This document shows, piece by piece, positions 5,867-5,925 of a stretch of DNA of 5,925 bases (position 1 is its first letter; the number at the start of each line of letters is the position of its first letter). The notes beneath the pieces are model-generated. The model searched no databases. It was not told the origin of the DNA and saw only the letters and a program-made list of their open reading frames with translations. A program made the position numbers and the translations under genes. Source of the DNA: CAYTLW01 sp964438735 (lineage in GTDB: Bacteria > Myxococcota_A > UBA9042). The stretch spans positions 1-5,925 of the forward strand of contig CAYTLW010000227.1 in the NCBI GenBank assembly GCA_964438735.1, given 5' to 3'.

Positions 5867-5925
5867 CGCGCCCTGAGTGACCTGTACGGGGCGCTCGTCG
5901 GCTGCCTTCTCTTGCACCATCTGGC

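Noticed and set aside
4699..5880. 393-codon open frame on the plus strand opposite enolase
   Set aside because: It is almost fully antisense to enolase, whose catalytic motifs are intact. Its product has no recognisable motif. Long antisense frames are expected in GC-rich genes.
5800..5925. C-terminal end of a further gene upstream of enolase
   Set aside because: One minus-strand frame runs from the window edge to a TGA overlapping the enolase ATG, but its residues are Arg/Gly/Pro-rich with no recognisable motif, and the stretch contains a plausible promoter instead.

Overview
The window is GC-rich, densely coding bacterial chromosome. Base composition, three consecutive lipoprotein genes (one cysteine-rich, one with a GspC-like PDZ domain) and a fused homocysteine methyltransferase/methylenetetrahydrofolate reductase suggest a member of the former Deltaproteobacteria (Myxococcota or Bradymonadota type). 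This placement is inferred from style and gene content, not from a marker phylogeny. I see no rRNA, tRNA, CRISPR array, insertion sequence or phage gene.

Layout. Positions 1-157 are a non-coding leader with a terminator-like hairpin near the left edge, a 6-bp hairpin and a good Shine-Dalgarno. Positions 158-2038 (+) encode the bifunctional one-carbon enzyme. A 57-bp convergent gap follows, and everything to its right is on the minus strand. Read in transcription order from the right edge these are: a leader with a plausible sigma70-type promoter (5837-5866), enolase (5799-4519), a small Ala/Pro-linker lipoprotein with two cysteines in its C-terminal domain (4438-4028), a lipoprotein with three tandem four-cysteine modules (4002-3646), a PDZ lipoprotein (3649-3092) whose GTG start overlaps the previous stop as GTGA, and after a 150-bp gap a metallo-beta-lactamase-fold hydrolase (2941-2096).

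How they fit. The two enzymes are housekeeping: one supplies methyl groups for methionine synthesis, the other performs the 2-phosphoglycerate/phosphoenolpyruvate step of glycolysis. The three lipoprotein genes are tightly packed (gaps of 25 and -4 bp) and look like one envelope-directed transcription unit, either read through from enolase or started from a weak promoter just upstream of the first lipoprotein. The hydrolase has its own gap with a promoter-like element and may be independent. The least ordinary part is the lipoprotein trio, especially the pairing of a 12-cysteine lipoprotein with a GspC-like PDZ domain that carries a lipid anchor instead of the usual transmembrane segment. I do not see clear evidence of a new defence or mobile system.
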